64,000 nucleotides of DNA. Origin: Actinotalea subterranea (GTDB lineage Bacteria; Actinomycetota; Actinomycetes; Actinomycetales; Cellulomonadaceae). This document shows, one piece after another, positions 53,059-62,851 of the stretch (its first letter is position 1; every line of letters begins with the position of its first letter). The notes under the pieces were generated by a model. It was not told where the DNA came from and did not search any database. It saw only the letters and a list, made by a program, of their open reading frames with translations. Position numbers and translations under genes: made by a program. The stretch lies in assembly GCF_008364845.1 (NCBI RefSeq), contig NZ_VTTP01000005.1:124001-188000 (forward strand). Reading direction: 5' to 3'.

Positions 53059-53997
53059 ATGGTGACCTCAACCACCCACCGGCAGCCGACGGGCGCGGAG
53101 GCGGGCCGGGCTCCTCACCTGCCCGCCTCCGCACCCCGGTCCACCGGCCGGCGCTGGAGCGCCGGGACGCTCGGGACGCAGGCCTTCCTCGTCGTGCTCG
53201 CTCTCGCGTTCCTCGCGCCGGTCGCATGGGCCCTGGTGTCCGCGTTCAAGCCCGCCACGCAGATCATCAGCGACCCGTTGGGGCTCGACGTGACCGCGCT
53301 GACCACGGAGAACTTCCGCCGGATGTTCAGCGACGTGCCCATCGGCCGGGGGTTCCTCAACACGGCCGTGGTGCTCCTGGCGAAGGGTTCGCTCACGCTG
53401 TTCTGCGCACCGCTCGCCGCGTACGCGTTCGCCAAGTACCGGTTCCGGGGTCGCGAGCTGCTCTTCGGCACGGTGCTCATCACGCTCATGCTGCCCACGG
53501 TCGTGCTGATCATCCCGCTGCTCCTCGAGATGAAGGAGCTGGGCTGGGTCAACACGTACCAGGCGCTCATCCTGCCCGGAGCTGTGGACGCCTTCGCGAT
53601 CTTCTGGATGCGCCAGGTGATCGCGGCCGTCCCCGACGAGCTGCTCGACGCTGCGCGCGTCGACGGGTGCACGGAGTTCGGCATCTTCTGGCGGGTGCTG
53701 CTGCCCGTGATCCGGCCGGCCCTCGCCGGGCTGGCCGTCCTGACCGTGATGAACATCTACAACGACTTCGTCTGGCCGGTCGTCGCCGCCTCGTCCTCGC
53801 GGATGGCGACGCTCCAGGTGGTGCTCTCGACGCTCGCGCAGAACATCACCGGCAACCGCATCGGGGCCGACTACGCGACCGTGACCGGCGAGCTGCTCGC
53901 CGCCGCGTCCCTGGCCCTCGTCCCGCTCCTGATCATCTTCATCGCCCTCCAGAAGCACTTCATCAACGGCATCCTCGCCGGAAGCGTCAAGGGCTGA
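53059..53997 (+). CDS. ABC sugar permease, MalG/LacG type
   Basis: 312 residues. Six helices, with an Arg/Pro-rich 35-residue cytoplasmic start. The EAA loop is ELLDAARVDGCTEFGIFWRV. NDFVWPVVAASSSRMATLQVVL is typical of the second permease of carbohydrate importers. It begins two bases after the first permease's stop codon. Confidence 0.93.
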   Translation: MVTSTTHRQPTGAEAGRAPHLPASAPRSTGRRWSAGTLGTQAFLVVLALAFLAPVAWALVSAFKPATQIISDPLGLDVTALTTENFRRMFSDVPIGRGFLNTAVVLLAKGSLTLFCAPLAAYAFAKYRFRGRELLFGTVLITLMLPTVVLIIPLLLEMKELGWVNTYQALILPGAVDAFAIFWMRQVIAAVPDELLDAARVDGCTEFGIFWRVLLPVIRPALAGLAVLTVMNIYNDFVWPVVAASSSRMATLQVVLSTLAQNITGNRIGADYATVTGELLAAASLALVPLLIIFIALQKHFINGILAGSVKG

Positions 53998-54024
53998 GCC
54001 CTCCCCCACGAAAGGCCCGAACCG

Positions 54025-56124
54025 ATGACCGTCGCCCTGCCGCGCCCCGAGTACCCGCGCCCCGAGTACCCGCGCCCCGACCATGACCGCTCCGACCGAT
54101 GGGCTCCGCTCAACGGCACGTGGGAGCTCGACCTGCCCGACGCGACCGTGCCCGTCGTCGTCCCGTTCGCGTGGGAGACCGCGGCCTCGGGCGTCGCCCG
54201 GACGTGGCTCGAGCACGCGACGTACCGCCGGTCCGTCACCGTGCCCGCCGAGTGGTCCGGCTCGCGCGTGCTGCTGTGCTTCGGGGCCGTGCACCACCGC
54301 GCGGTCGTGCGCCTCGACGGTGCCGTGCTCGCGGAGCACGTCGGCGGCTCCACACCGTTCGAGGTCGACGTCACCGAGGTCCTGCCGCCCGGCCGTTCGG
54401 GCGTGCTCGAGGTCGAGGTCGACGCCCCCGCCGACAAGCGGTCGATCCCCCACGGCAAGCAGCGCTCGATCCCCCGGGACGACTACGACGGGGTGTCGTT
54501 CACGCCGACGTCGGGCATCTGGCAGAGCGTGTGGATGGAGCCACGCGGCCGCACGTACGCGGCAGCCGTGGAGCTGCGCGGCGACTCGCTCGTGGGCTTC
54601 GACGTGACCGTCAGGGTCACCGGCGACGCGCCCCGCGGGACGGCCGTCGCGCTGGACGTCGCCGACGGCTCGGACGCCCACGAGCACCTGGACCTCACGA
54701 CCGACGACGACGGCGTGGCCCGAGGCCGGGTCGAGCTCGTCACCCCCCAGAGGTGGAGCCCGCAGGACCCGCACCTGTACACCGTCGCCGTGCGGACGGC
54801 GCCCGGCCCGGGCGTCCCGGCCGAGGACGCCACGAGCGACGTCGTGCGCGTGACCGGTGGGCTGCGCCGCATCGAGACCCGCGGTGAGGCGCTGTTCCTC
54901 AACGACGAGCGGCTCTACGTCACGGGGGTCCTCGACCAGGGCTACTGGCCCGCGTCCGGACTGACCGCGCCCGACGACGCCGCGCTGGTCGCGGACCTCG
55001 AGCTCGCCCGGGACCTCGGGTACACGCTCGTCCGCAAGCACATCAAGCTCGAGGACCCCCGGTGGCTCCACCACGCCGACCGCATGGGCATGCTCGTCTG
55101 GGCCGAGCCCCCGGCGCCGAGCCGGTTCAGCGAGGCGGCGGCAGCAGCGTTCGAGGCCCAGCTCGAGCCGATGGTCCGCCGGGACGGCAACCACCCGTCC
55201 ATCGTGATCTGGGGCCTCTACAACGAGGAGTGGGGCCTCGACTGGGACATCCCCGGCAGCCCCGAGCGGGCCGCAGCGGCCGCGCGCGCGTACGACCTGC
55301 TGCGCACGCTCGACACCACCCGCCCCGTCGTGGACAACTCGGGCTGGTCCCACGTGCGGACGGACCTCGTGGACTGGCACTACTACGACGAGGACCCCGC
55401 GGCCTGGGCGAGCAACCTCGCCGCGCTCGCGGCCGGGACCCTCGAGGAGTTCCCGGTGCGGCTCGGCCCGGACTTCGTCGTCGACAAGTCGTTCTACGGC
55501 TCCGCCGAGCACCCCCGCACGGGCGTGCCCATCCTGAACAGCGAGTACGGCGCCGGGTTCACGAGTCTGGAGCGCGCGTGGCACCTGCGCTGGCAGACCC
55601 AGGAGCTGCGCCGGCACGACCGGTTCGCCGGCTACGTGTACACCGAGCTCACCGACGTCGAGCACGAGATGGCCGGGCTGCTCGACGCCGACCGGCGCCC
55701 GAAGGACCTCGGCGGACTGGACCCGCGCGACGTCAACGCGCCGACGACGCTCGTGCTCGACCTCGTGCCCCGCCACGCCGGGGCCGACATCACGGTGCCC
55801 GACGGGCCGTTCTCGCTCGACGTGCACGTGTCGCACCACGGCACCGCACCGGTGCTGGGCAGGGTCCGCGCCGCCTGGGTCGCCGACGGGACGCCGCTCC
55901 ACGAGGCGCCCCCGGTCCCCGACGCCGAGTCCGAGCCCGTCAAGGCGGAGCCCTTCACGCTGAGCGAGGCCGCGAGACTGACGATCCCGTCGCCCGGCGC
56001 GGTCTCGGCTGCCCGCCTGCACGTGTGGCTCGTGGACGACGACGAGCACGTGCGGGCGCGCACGTTCGTCGACGCGGCGCCGGTGGAGGAGCCGAACCGT
56101 CGAGGTGCACGACGAGCCACCTGA
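54025..56124 (+). CDS. Glycoside hydrolase family 2 protein (beta-galactosidase/glucuronidase-like)
   Basis: 699 residues. Jelly-roll sugar-binding domain, Ig-like domain, TIM barrel. Acid/base Glu in IWGLYNEEWGL after the NHPS motif, nucleophile Glu in VPILNSEYGAGF. The activity within GH2 (galactosidase, glucuronidase, arabinosidase and others) cannot be read. It is the last gene of the ABC operon and acts in the cytoplasm on the imported sugar. The N-terminus carries a YPRPE repeat from a 15-base tandem repeat (about 54043-54078). GAAAGG precedes the ATG; a 13-bp terminator follows. Confidence 0.9.
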   Translation: MTVALPRPEYPRPEYPRPDHDRSDRWAPLNGTWELDLPDATVPVVVPFAWETAASGVARTWLEHATYRRSVTVPAEWSGSRVLLCFGAVHHRAVVRLDGAVLAEHVGGSTPFEVDVTEVLPPGRSGVLEVEVDAPADKRSIPHGKQRSIPRDDYDGVSFTPTSGIWQSVWMEPRGRTYAAAVELRGDSLVGFDVTVRVTGDAPRGTAVALDVADGSDAHEHLDLTTDDDGVARGRVELVTPQRWSPQDPHLYTVAVRTAPGPGVPAEDATSDVVRVTGGLRRIETRGEALFLNDERLYVTGVLDQGYWPASGLTAPDDAALVADLELARDLGYTLVRKHIKLEDPRWLHHADRMGMLVWAEPPAPSRFSEAAAAAFEAQLEPMVRRDGNHPSIVIWGLYNEEWGLDWDIPGSPERAAAAARAYDLLRTLDTTRPVVDNSGWSHVRTDLVDWHYYDEDPAAWASNLAALAAGTLEEFPVRLGPDFVVDKSFYGSAEHPRTGVPILNSEYGAGFTSLERAWHLRWQTQELRRHDRFAGYVYTELTDVEHEMAGLLDADRRPKDLGGLDPRDVNAPTTLVLDLVPRHAGADITVPDGPFSLDVHVSHHGTAPVLGRVRAAWVADGTPLHEAPPVPDAESEPVKAEPFTLSEAARLTIPSPGAVSAARLHVWLVDDDEHVRARTFVDAAPVEEPNRRGARRAT

Positions 56125-56160
56125 TCCGTCCCGGGGCGCCCGCGCCCTGTGACTCACAGT

Positions 56161-56200
56161 CGCCGGGAGGGCGGGGCGTGCACGCTTCGCCCTCCCGGCG
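56161..56200 (+). terminator. Hairpin after the GH2 gene
   Basis: CGCCGGGAGGGCG (56161-56173) pairs perfectly with 56188-56200. The -10 box of the next gene follows without a gap at 56201. Confidence 0.75.
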
Positions 56201-56206
56201 CATGCT
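56201..56206 (+). promoter_or_regulatory. -10 box of a probable leaderless promoter
   Basis: CATGCT lies six bases before ATG 56213 and directly abuts the preceding terminator stem. Confidence 0.4.
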
Positions 56207-56212
56207 GGGGCG

Positions 56213-56620
56213 ATGACGTCGGACCCGCTCAAGCCTGACGGGCGCACCACAGTCCCGCGCCTGTCGTCGACCGTCCTGGACGCCCCCGACCCGCATGCGC
56301 TCGCGGCCTTCTACCGCGACCTGCTCGGGTGGCAGATCACGAGCGACCCGGACGACACGACATGGGTCGTCGTCCGGCCGCCCGGGGGCGGCACGGGCCT
56401 CGCGTTCCAGGAGGAGCCGCTCCACGAGGCCCCGGCGTGGCCCTCGGCCCGCGGCGTCCAGCAGATGCAGCTGCACCTCGACCTCCAGGTACCCGAGCTG
56501 GGACCCGCCGTGCGCCGGGCCGAGGAGCTCGGGGCGCGGCAGGCCGAGCACCAGCCGCAGGACGACGTGCGCGTGATGGTCGACCCCGTCGGCCACATCT
56601 TCTGCCTGTTCGAGCTGTAG
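56213..56620 (+). CDS. VOC (glyoxalase/bleomycin-resistance-like) protein
   Basis: 135 residues. STVLDAPDPHALAAFYRDLLGWQI and VRVMVDPVGHIFCLFEL frame a single VOC domain with two beta-alpha-beta-beta-beta repeats. It lacks the two-His/two-Glu set needed to name it glyoxalase I. Probably a small-molecule-binding or uncharacterised member. Stands alone after the sugar operon terminator. Confidence 0.82.
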   Translation: MTSDPLKPDGRTTVPRLSSTVLDAPDPHALAAFYRDLLGWQITSDPDDTTWVVVRPPGGGTGLAFQEEPLHEAPAWPSARGVQQMQLHLDLQVPELGPAVRRAEELGARQAEHQPQDDVRVMVDPVGHIFCLFEL

Positions 56621-56666
56621 GCGCGGCCGGAGCCCATTCACCCGTGACGTCGCAGGCCGTCGAGCC

Positions 56667-57989
56667 CTAGGCGCCCGCGGTCTCCCGCCGCGCGACCGCT
56701 CCGCGCGCGACGCGCAGCGCACCGAGCCCGACGAGCCCGCACCCGAGCATGACGACCGTCATGAGGAGCGCGTCGTCGTCACCGCGCAGGCCCACGAGCG
56801 GCGACACCGCGGCGGCGAGCGCGAACTGGAGTGCGCCCATGACCGCCGAGCCCGTGCCGGCGCGGTGGGCGGCCTCACCCGTGGCGAGCGCTGCGCCGTT
56901 GCTCATCACGAGGCCGAGGCTCGACACCGCGCACAGCAGCAGCGCCAGCGTGGGCCAGCGGGGCGCGTCCAGCAGCACGACGACGGCCACGAGCAGCGCG
57001 GACGCCACGACCAGGATCCCGACGCCCACGCCCAGGAGCCGCACCGCAGGCACCCGCCCGACGAGCCGCCCGCTCACGACGCTGACCGCGGCGATGCCCG
57101 CGGCGTTCACCGCGAAGGCGATCGAGTACTGGCCGACCGACAGGCCGAGCACCGTCTGGAGCACGAACGGCGAGGCCGCGACGTACGCCATCATCGCGGC
57201 GAACGCGGCCGCGAAGGTCACGGTGTAGCCCAGGTACGGCACGCCCCCGACGACGTGCCGGGCGTCGCGCCAGAACGCCGCCGAGCCGCCGCTGCCACGG
57301 CGCTCGACGGGCAGGCTCTCCGGGACGGCCACCAGCGCACCCACGAGCATGAGCGCCGCGAGCCCGGCGAGGACCACGAACAGCCCGCGCCACCCGAACG
57401 GTCCGCCGAGCGCACCACCGAGCAGGGGTGCCACCACGGGCGCGACGCCCTGGATCGCCATCATCGTGGCGAACAGTCGGGCGGCGGCCACCCCACCCAC
57501 ACGGTCGACGACGACGGCGCGGCTCAGCACCACGCCGGCGGCACCACCGAAGCCCTGGAGGAGTCGGCCCGCGAGCAGCACGCCGATCGTCGGCGCCGTC
57601 GCGCACACCACGCTCGCGACGAGGCAGAGCACCGTGCCCGCGACGAGCAGCCCGCGCCGCCCCCACCGGTCCGAGAGCGGGCCGATGACGAGCTGGCCGA
57701 CCGCGAGCCCCGCGAGGAACGTGGTGAGCGTGAGCTGAGCCTGGGACGCACTGGCCCCGAGCTCGCTCGCGAGCGCCGGAAGCACCGGCAGGTAGATGTC
57801 CATGGCGAGCGGCGCCACCGCGGTGAGGAGCGCGAGCACGCCGACCGTGAGCGCGGGCAGCGACCCGCCCGCGAGCGTCGCCGCGGAACGGTGCCCCGTC
57901 GGACCGGGTGCGGCCTGCGCGTCGAGCCCAGCCGCGGCCGGCTGACCGGTCGTGCGTGGCGGGGCGTGGGTGGTGGCGGGCGCAGGCAT
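56667..57989 (-). CDS. Bcr/CflA-type drug efflux MFS transporter
   Basis: 440 residues, twelve helices. LAMDIYLPVLPALASELGAS is the hallmark of the Bcr/CflA (DHA1) branch, and GPLSDRWGRRGLLVAG is the MFS motif A. Would export toxic compounds in exchange for protons. It is divergent from a MarR regulator with an AT-rich operator in the 64-base gap, so induction by a drug-like ligand is likely. Confidence 0.92.
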   Translation of the reverse strand: MPAPATTHAPPRTTGQPAAAGLDAQAAPGPTGHRSAATLAGGSLPALTVGVLALLTAVAPLAMDIYLPVLPALASELGASASQAQLTLTTFLAGLAVGQLVIGPLSDRWGRRGLLVAGTVLCLVASVVCATAPTIGVLLAGRLLQGFGGAAGVVLSRAVVVDRVGGVAAARLFATMMAIQGVAPVVAPLLGGALGGPFGWRGLFVVLAGLAALMLVGALVAVPESLPVERRGSGGSAAFWRDARHVVGGVPYLGYTVTFAAAFAAMMAYVAASPFVLQTVLGLSVGQYSIAFAVNAAGIAAVSVVSGRLVGRVPAVRLLGVGVGILVVASALLVAVVVLLDAPRWPTLALLLCAVSSLGLVMSNGAALATGEAAHRAGTGSAVMGALQFALAAAVSPLVGLRGDDDALLMTVVMLGCGLVGLGALRVARGAVARRETAGA

Positions 57990-58017
57990 GGCAGGGCTCC
58001 AGGTCGTCGTCGGGATT

Positions 58018-58037
58018 TATATATGCTCTCATATCTA
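58018..58037. promoter_or_regulatory. Likely MarR operator, AT-rich inverted repeat
   Basis: ATATG-CTCT-CATAT (58021-58034), extended by TAT/CTA flanks to a 20-base imperfect palindrome. A TATAAA box for the efflux gene (minus strand, 58021-58016) overlaps it. It is by far the most AT-rich stretch in the window and sits between divergent promoters. Confidence 0.65.
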
Positions 58038-58041
58038 TCTG

Positions 58042-58047
58042 TAGACT
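58042..58047 (+). promoter_or_regulatory. -10 box of the marR-type gene (leaderless)
   Basis: TAGACT lies six bases before ATG 58054, four bases after the proposed operator. Confidence 0.55.
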
Positions 58048-58053
58048 GGCGAC

Positions 58054-58524
58054 ATGCCCGACGACGTCGCACCGGAACGCCTCGCGCTCGCCCTGCGGGC
58101 CGTCGGACGCGCCATCCGAAGCTCGCACACCGCCGCGGGCCTCGAACCGCTGCCCCCGACCGAGCTCGACGTCGTCCGTGTGGTCGCCGCCCGGCCGGGT
58201 CTCAGCGTCGGCGAGGTGGCCGACGCCCTGGGCCTGCGCACCAACAACGCGAGCGCCGCGGTGCGATCCCTCGTGGCGCGGGGCCTGATCGCCCGAAGGC
58301 CGGACGCCACGGACGGACGGGTCGTGCGCCTGCACGCCACGTCGCTCGCGATCACGCACCGGGGCCAGATCGAGGCCGCGTGGGCCGACGACCTCGTCGC
58401 CGCCCTCGATCGTCTGCCGCCGGCGGACCAGGCGGTGCTGCTCGCCGCCGGCGGACCCCTCCAGCGCCTCGCGCACGCGCTGCAGCACCCCGCGGACCGG
58501 GCCGACGCGGAGCCGACGGGCTGA
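58054..58524 (+). CDS. MarR-family transcriptional regulator
   Basis: 156 residues. Winged helix with PPTELDVVRVVAARPGLSVGEVADALGLRTNNASAAVRSLVARGLIARRPDATDGRVVRL region. NNASAAVRSL is the recognition helix and DATDGRVV the wing. Probably represses the divergent efflux pump gene and itself through the site at 58018-58037. 58525-58593 holds CTCGTGCTCGTCCTCGTG-type repeats only. Confidence 0.9.
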   Translation: MPDDVAPERLALALRAVGRAIRSSHTAAGLEPLPPTELDVVRVVAARPGLSVGEVADALGLRTNNASAAVRSLVARGLIARRPDATDGRVVRLHATSLAITHRGQIEAAWADDLVAALDRLPPADQAVLLAAGGPLQRLAHALQHPADRADAEPTG

Positions 58525-58593
58525 CCTCGCCCGCGCCGGTGCTCGTGCTCGTCCTCGTGCTCGCGCCCGCGCTCCGAGCGGACTCGCGCCCTG

Positions 58594-60060
58594 TCAGTCG
58601 GTCGCGCGACCCCGGAGCGTGTCCACGTGCGTCGGGCCGAACGCCGCGTTGACGTCGACCTCGACCGTGACGCCCGCCTCACCGAAGGCGGCGCGGGCGG
58701 TGAGCGCGAAGGGCGTCTGCACGAGCCGCACGGTGAGGACCGCCGTCGTCGGCTCGGGCCATGCGAGCGCCGCGACGACGGGCTCCACCCGCCCGGGCTC
58801 ACCGGCGTGGGCACGGCCGGCGGGGAGCGGCACGTGCCCCTCGAGCCAGGCGCCACGACCGGCCTCGACGGTCGTCGTGCCGTCGGGCCCGTGCACCTCG
58901 ACGAGTGTCCGACCCTCCGCCGGCATGAACCTGACCCACTCGATGCCGTGCCGGTTGGGCTCGAGCGCGATCTGGCGCCCGGCCCACGCTTCGCCGACCG
59001 CTCCATCGGCCTCCCCTGCGGGCGGCGCGATCGCCAGCGCGTCGAGCCGCAGCCGAAGCGCAGCCTCGGCCTCCTCGCCACCGGCCGCCGGCACGCCGCC
59101 CCGCACCGCAGGCAGCAGGTGCTCCCACACCTGGTCGAGCACGCCCTGCATGTCCATGGTCCCCGCGGTGATCGCGACGACCGTCTCCTCCTCGGGCAGC
59201 ACGACGCAGAACTGCCCGAAGGCCCCGTCGCCGCGGAAGCTGCCGTGGCGTCCGCGCCAGAACTGGTAGCCGTACCCCTGCTGCCAGTCGGGGTTGTCGT
59301 TCACCGAGGGACCGTGCGCCCGCGTCGCCTCCGCGACCCAGCCGACGGGCAGCACCTGCCGGCCGTCCCACACGCCGTCGGCGAGCAGGAGCGCACCGAA
59401 GCAGGCGATGTCCTCGGTCGTCAGCGACATCCCGAACCCTCCCGTGTCGACGCCCTGGGGCGACTGCTCCCACGTCGCGCCCTCGATGCCAAGAGGCTCG
59501 AGCAGCCGCGGCGTCAGGTAGTCCAGGACGCGCTGGCCGGTGACCTTCTGCACGATCACGGAGAGCAGGTAGGTCGCGGCCGTGTTGTAGACGAAGTGCG
59601 TCCCGGGCTCGTGTTCGACGGGCGTCGCGAGGAAGGCGCGCGCCCAGTGGTCGGTCGCGAACACGGCGTCGGACGGGTCGTCGTGATGACCCGTGGTCAT
59701 CGTCAGGAGGTGTCGCAGCCGCAGGTGGGACAGGGGCCCGTCCGCCGCGGACGCGCCGGGCGGGGCGTCGTCAGGCAGGTGCGTCAGCACGAGGTCGTCC
59801 ACCGAGAGGAGCCCCGCCGCCTCGGCGAACCCGACGGCCGCGGACGTGAAGCTCTTGCTCAGGGAGAACAGCGCGTGCGGGATCTGCGGCGCGTAGGGCG
59901 CCCACCACCCCTCGGCGACCACGGCACCTCGCACCACGACCATGAGGCTGTGCACCTCGAGGCCTGACGCGTCGAGCCCGTCGAGGAGGCCCTGCAGCGC
60001 GGGGGCGGGCACGTCGCGCTCGTGCGGGAGGGCGCGGGGAAGTCGTCGGCGACCTGGCAT
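58594..60060 (-). CDS. Serine hydrolase, class C beta-lactamase/esterase fold
   Basis: 488 residues. SxxK is SLSK in FSLSKSFTSAAVGF; the YxN motif is YNT in FVYNTAATYLL; the third box is probably RGDGAFGQF near residue 290 (HxG-like GxG). No signal peptide is evident, so a periplasmic beta-lactamase role is unlikely; esterase or peptidase is more probable. The last 150 residues are a beta-rich extra domain. ATG 60060 follows CAGAGT by six bases and is preferred to the upstream start at 60096. Confidence 0.82.
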   Translation of the reverse strand: MPGRRRLPRALPHERDVPAPALQGLLDGLDASGLEVHSLMVVVRGAVVAEGWWAPYAPQIPHALFSLSKSFTSAAVGFAEAAGLLSVDDLVLTHLPDDAPPGASAADGPLSHLRLRHLLTMTTGHHDDPSDAVFATDHWARAFLATPVEHEPGTHFVYNTAATYLLSVIVQKVTGQRVLDYLTPRLLEPLGIEGATWEQSPQGVDTGGFGMSLTTEDIACFGALLLADGVWDGRQVLPVGWVAEATRAHGPSVNDNPDWQQGYGYQFWRGRHGSFRGDGAFGQFCVVLPEEETVVAITAGTMDMQGVLDQVWEHLLPAVRGGVPAAGGEEAEAALRLRLDALAIAPPAGEADGAVGEAWAGRQIALEPNRHGIEWVRFMPAEGRTLVEVHGPDGTTTVEAGRGAWLEGHVPLPAGRAHAGEPGRVEPVVAALAWPEPTTAVLTVRLVQTPFALTARAAFGEAGVTVEVDVNAAFGPTHVDTLRGRATD

Positions 60061-60142
60061 GCACCCACTCTGGCACCCCGCACCGACACCCGGCACGCGG
60101 ACCTGGCAGGCAGACCGGGCCTCACGGCTCCGGGCGCACAGA

Positions 60143-60184
60143 CGCCCGGGGCGGGGACGGATCTCTCCGTCCCCGCCCCGGGCG
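60143..60184 (-). terminator. Terminator after clpC
   Basis: Bases 60143-60161 pair perfectly with 60166-60184 (19 bp) around a TCTC tetraloop, 22 bases past the clpC stop. Strongest hairpin in the window. Confidence 0.85.
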
Positions 60185-60206
60185 GTGGAACCTGACGAGC
60201 GGGAGG

Positions 60207-62753
60207 TCAGCCCTCCGAGTGGCCCTCGTCCGTCGTGGTGAGCGGCGGCATCGCGGAGACCGCGACCCCGACCGGCTCGGGCTCGCCGTCGGCCGGCGCG
60301 TCCTTGCCGATCCCGCTGAAGACGAACTCCCCGAGGAGGCCCTCGCCCTCGGCGTCGACGACCACCGTCTGACCGGGCCGCAGCTCGCCGAAGAGGATCT
60401 TCTCCGAGAGCTGGTCCTCGATCTCGCGCTGGATCGCACGGCGCAGCGGCCGGGCCCCGAGGACGGGGTCGTAGCCCTTCTCGGCGAGCAGCGCCTTGGC
60501 CGCGGGCGTGAGGTCGATCCCCATGTCCTTGTCCTTGAGGCGTGCCGCGAGCTTGGCGATCATCAGGTCGACGATCTTGATGATCTCGTCCTGCGACAGC
60601 TGCGGGAACACGACCACGTCGTCGACGCGGTTGAGGAACTCGGGCCGGAAGTGCTGCTTGAGCTCGTCCCCGACCTTCGCCTTCATCCGCTCGTAGGACG
60701 TCGACAGGTCGCCGCCGGCCTGGAAGCCGGTCTGCAGGCCCTTGGCGATGTCCCGCGTGCCGAGGTTCGTGGTCATGATGATCACGGTGTTCTTGAAGTC
60801 GACCACCCGGCCCTGCGAGTCGGTCAGACGACCGTCCTCGAGGATCTGCAGCAGCGAGTTGAAGATGTCCGCGTGCGCCTTCTCGACCTCGTCGAAGAGG
60901 ACCACGGAGAACGGCCGGCGCCGCACCTTCTCGGTGAGCTGGCCACCCTCGTCGTACCCGACGTAGCCGGGAGGCGAGCCGAACAGCCGCGAGACCGTGT
61001 GCTTCTCGGAGAACTCGCTCATGTCGAGCTGGATGAGCGCGTCCTCGTCACCGAACAGGAACTCCGCGAGCGCCTTGGCGAGCTCGGTCTTCCCGACGCC
61101 CGTGGGGCCGGCGAAGATGAACGAGCCACCGGGGCGCTTCGGGTCCTTGAGCCCGGCACGCGTGCGGCGGATCGCCTGCGAGAGGGCCTTGATCGCCGCT
61201 TCCTGCCCGACGACGCGCTTGTGCAGCTCGCCCTCCATGTGCAGCAGGCGGCTGGACTCCTCCTCGGTGAGCTTGAACACCGGGATGCCGGTGGACATGG
61301 CCAGCACCTCGGCGATGAGCTCCTCGTCGACCTCGGCGACCGTGTCCAGGTCGCCCGACTTCCAGGCCTTCTCCTTCTCCGCGCGCTGGAGGCCGAGCTG
61401 CTTCTCGACGTCGCGCAGCCGCGCGGCCTTCTCGAAGTCCTGCTCGTCGATCGCCGACTCCTTGTCGCGACGTGCCTCGGCGATCTTCTCGTCGAGGTCA
61501 CGCAGCTCCGGCGGGGCCGTCATGCGACGGATCCGCAGGCGCGCGCCGGCCTCATCGATCAGGTCGATCGCCTTGTCCGGGAGGAACCGGTCGTTGACGT
61601 ACCGGTCCGCGAGCGTCGCGGCGGCCACGAGCGCGCCGTCCGTGATCGACACGCGGTGGTGCGCCTCGTAGCGGTCCCGCAGGCCCTTGAGGATCTCGAT
61701 GGCGTGCGTGAGGTTGGGCTCCGCGACCTGGATCGGCTGGAACCGGCGCTCGAGGGCCGCGTCCTTCTCGACGTACTTGCGGTACTCCTCGAGCGTCGTC
61801 GCGCCGATCGTCTGGAGCTCGCCGCGCGCGAGCATCGGCTTGAGGATGCTCGCCGCGTCGATCGCGCCCTCGGCGGCGCCCGCCCCGACGAGCGTGTGGA
61901 TCTCGTCGATGAACAGGATGATGTCGCCGCGCGTGCGGATCTCCTTGAGGACCTTCTTCAGGCGCTCCTCGAAGTCGCCGCGGTACCGCGAGCCGGCCAC
62001 GAGCGACCCGAGGTCGAGCGTGTACAGCTGCTTGTCCTTGAGCGTCTCGGGGACGTCGCCGCGCACGATGTCCTGCGCGAGGCCCTCGACGACGGCGGTC
62101 TTGCCGACGCCGGGCTCCCCGATCAGCACCGGGTTGTTCTTGGTGCGGCGGGACAGCACCTGCATGACCCGCTCGATCTCCTTGAGGCGACCGATGACCG
62201 GGTCGAGCTTGCCCTCGCGGGCGGCCTGCGTGAGGTTGCGGCCGAACTGGTCGAGCACGGCCGAGCCGGAGGGCTGACCCTCGGCGGGGCCGCCGGCGGC
62301 GACGGGCTCCTTGCCCTGGTAGCCGGACAGCAGCTGGATGACCTGCTGACGGACCCGGTTGAGGTCCGCGCCCAGCTTGTTCAGGACCTGGGCGGCGACG
62401 CCCTCGCCCTCACGGATGAGACCGAGCAGGATGTGCTCGGTCCCGATGTAGTTGTGGCCGAGCTGGAGCGCCTCGCGGAGCGACAGCTCGAGGACCTTCT
62501 TCGCACGGGGCGTGAACGGGATGTGGCCGGACGGCGCCTGCTGACCCTCGCCGATGATCTCCTGGACCTGCTGACGCACGGCGTCCAGGGAGATCCCGAG
62601 CGACTCCAGCGCCTTGGCGGCGACGCCCTCGCCCTCGTGGATGAGGCCGAGCAGGATGTGCTCGGTCCCGATGTAGTTGTGGTTGAGCATCCGCGCCTCT
62701 TCCTGGGCGAGGACGACCACGCGACGGGCTCGGTCGGTGAATCTCTCGAACAT
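60207..62753 (-). CDS. clpC: ATP-dependent Clp protease ATPase subunit ClpC
   Basis: 848 residues. Two N-terminal Clp repeats ([14 protein letters not shown] appears twice), AAA+ module 1 with [15 protein letters not shown] and Walker [15 protein letters not shown], the UVR-containing middle domain, AAA+ module 2 with [20 protein letters not shown], and the C-terminal D2 domain. It unfolds substrates for ClpP, essential in many actinobacteria. ATG 62753 has AAGGAG upstream. TAGCCT (62823-62818 on the minus strand) is a good -10 and a ClgR-like box lies further up. Confidence 0.97.
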   Translation of the reverse strand: MFERFTDRARRVVVLAQEEARMLNHNYIGTEHILLGLIHEGEGVAAKALESLGISLDAVRQQVQEIIGEGQQAPSGHIPFTPRAKKVLELSLREALQLGHNYIGTEHILLGLIREGEGVAAQVLNKLGADLNRVRQQVIQLLSGYQGKEPVAAGGPAEGQPSGSAVLDQFGRNLTQAAREGKLDPVIGRLKEIERVMQVLSRRTKNNPVLIGEPGVGKTAVVEGLAQDIVRGDVPETLKDKQLYTLDLGSLVAGSRYRGDFEERLKKVLKEIRTRGDIILFIDEIHTLVGAGAAEGAIDAASILKPMLARGELQTIGATTLEEYRKYVEKDAALERRFQPIQVAEPNLTHAIEILKGLRDRYEAHHRVSITDGALVAAATLADRYVNDRFLPDKAIDLIDEAGARLRIRRMTAPPELRDLDEKIAEARRDKESAIDEQDFEKAARLRDVEKQLGLQRAEKEKAWKSGDLDTVAEVDEELIAEVLAMSTGIPVFKLTEEESSRLLHMEGELHKRVVGQEAAIKALSQAIRRTRAGLKDPKRPGGSFIFAGPTGVGKTELAKALAEFLFGDEDALIQLDMSEFSEKHTVSRLFGSPPGYVGYDEGGQLTEKVRRRPFSVVLFDEVEKAHADIFNSLLQILEDGRLTDSQGRVVDFKNTVIIMTTNLGTRDIAKGLQTGFQAGGDLSTSYERMKAKVGDELKQHFRPEFLNRVDDVVVFPQLSQDEIIKIVDLMIAKLAARLKDKDMGIDLTPAAKALLAEKGYDPVLGARPLRRAIQREIEDQLSEKILFGELRPGQTVVVDAEGEGLLGEFVFSGIGKDAPADGEPEPVGVAVSAMPPLTTTDEGHSEG

Positions 62754-62851
62754 CTGCGCTCCTTGCGGGCGGCGTGCTCCCTGCGGAACTTCCACAGGGT
62801 CTGGACGTCGTCCTGCAAGGCTAACCGCGGGCCCCCGCCCAGGCTGCCCGT

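Noticed and set aside
53068-56250. A 1060-codon open frame on the minus strand across the second permease and GH2 genes
   Set aside because: Same reason: the plus-strand proteins are clear family members and the antisense product has no recognisable fold.
58594-60060. Beta-lactamase conferring resistance
   Set aside because: No signal peptide, extra C-terminal domain, and the third active-site box is not a clear KTG; a serine esterase or peptidase fits better.
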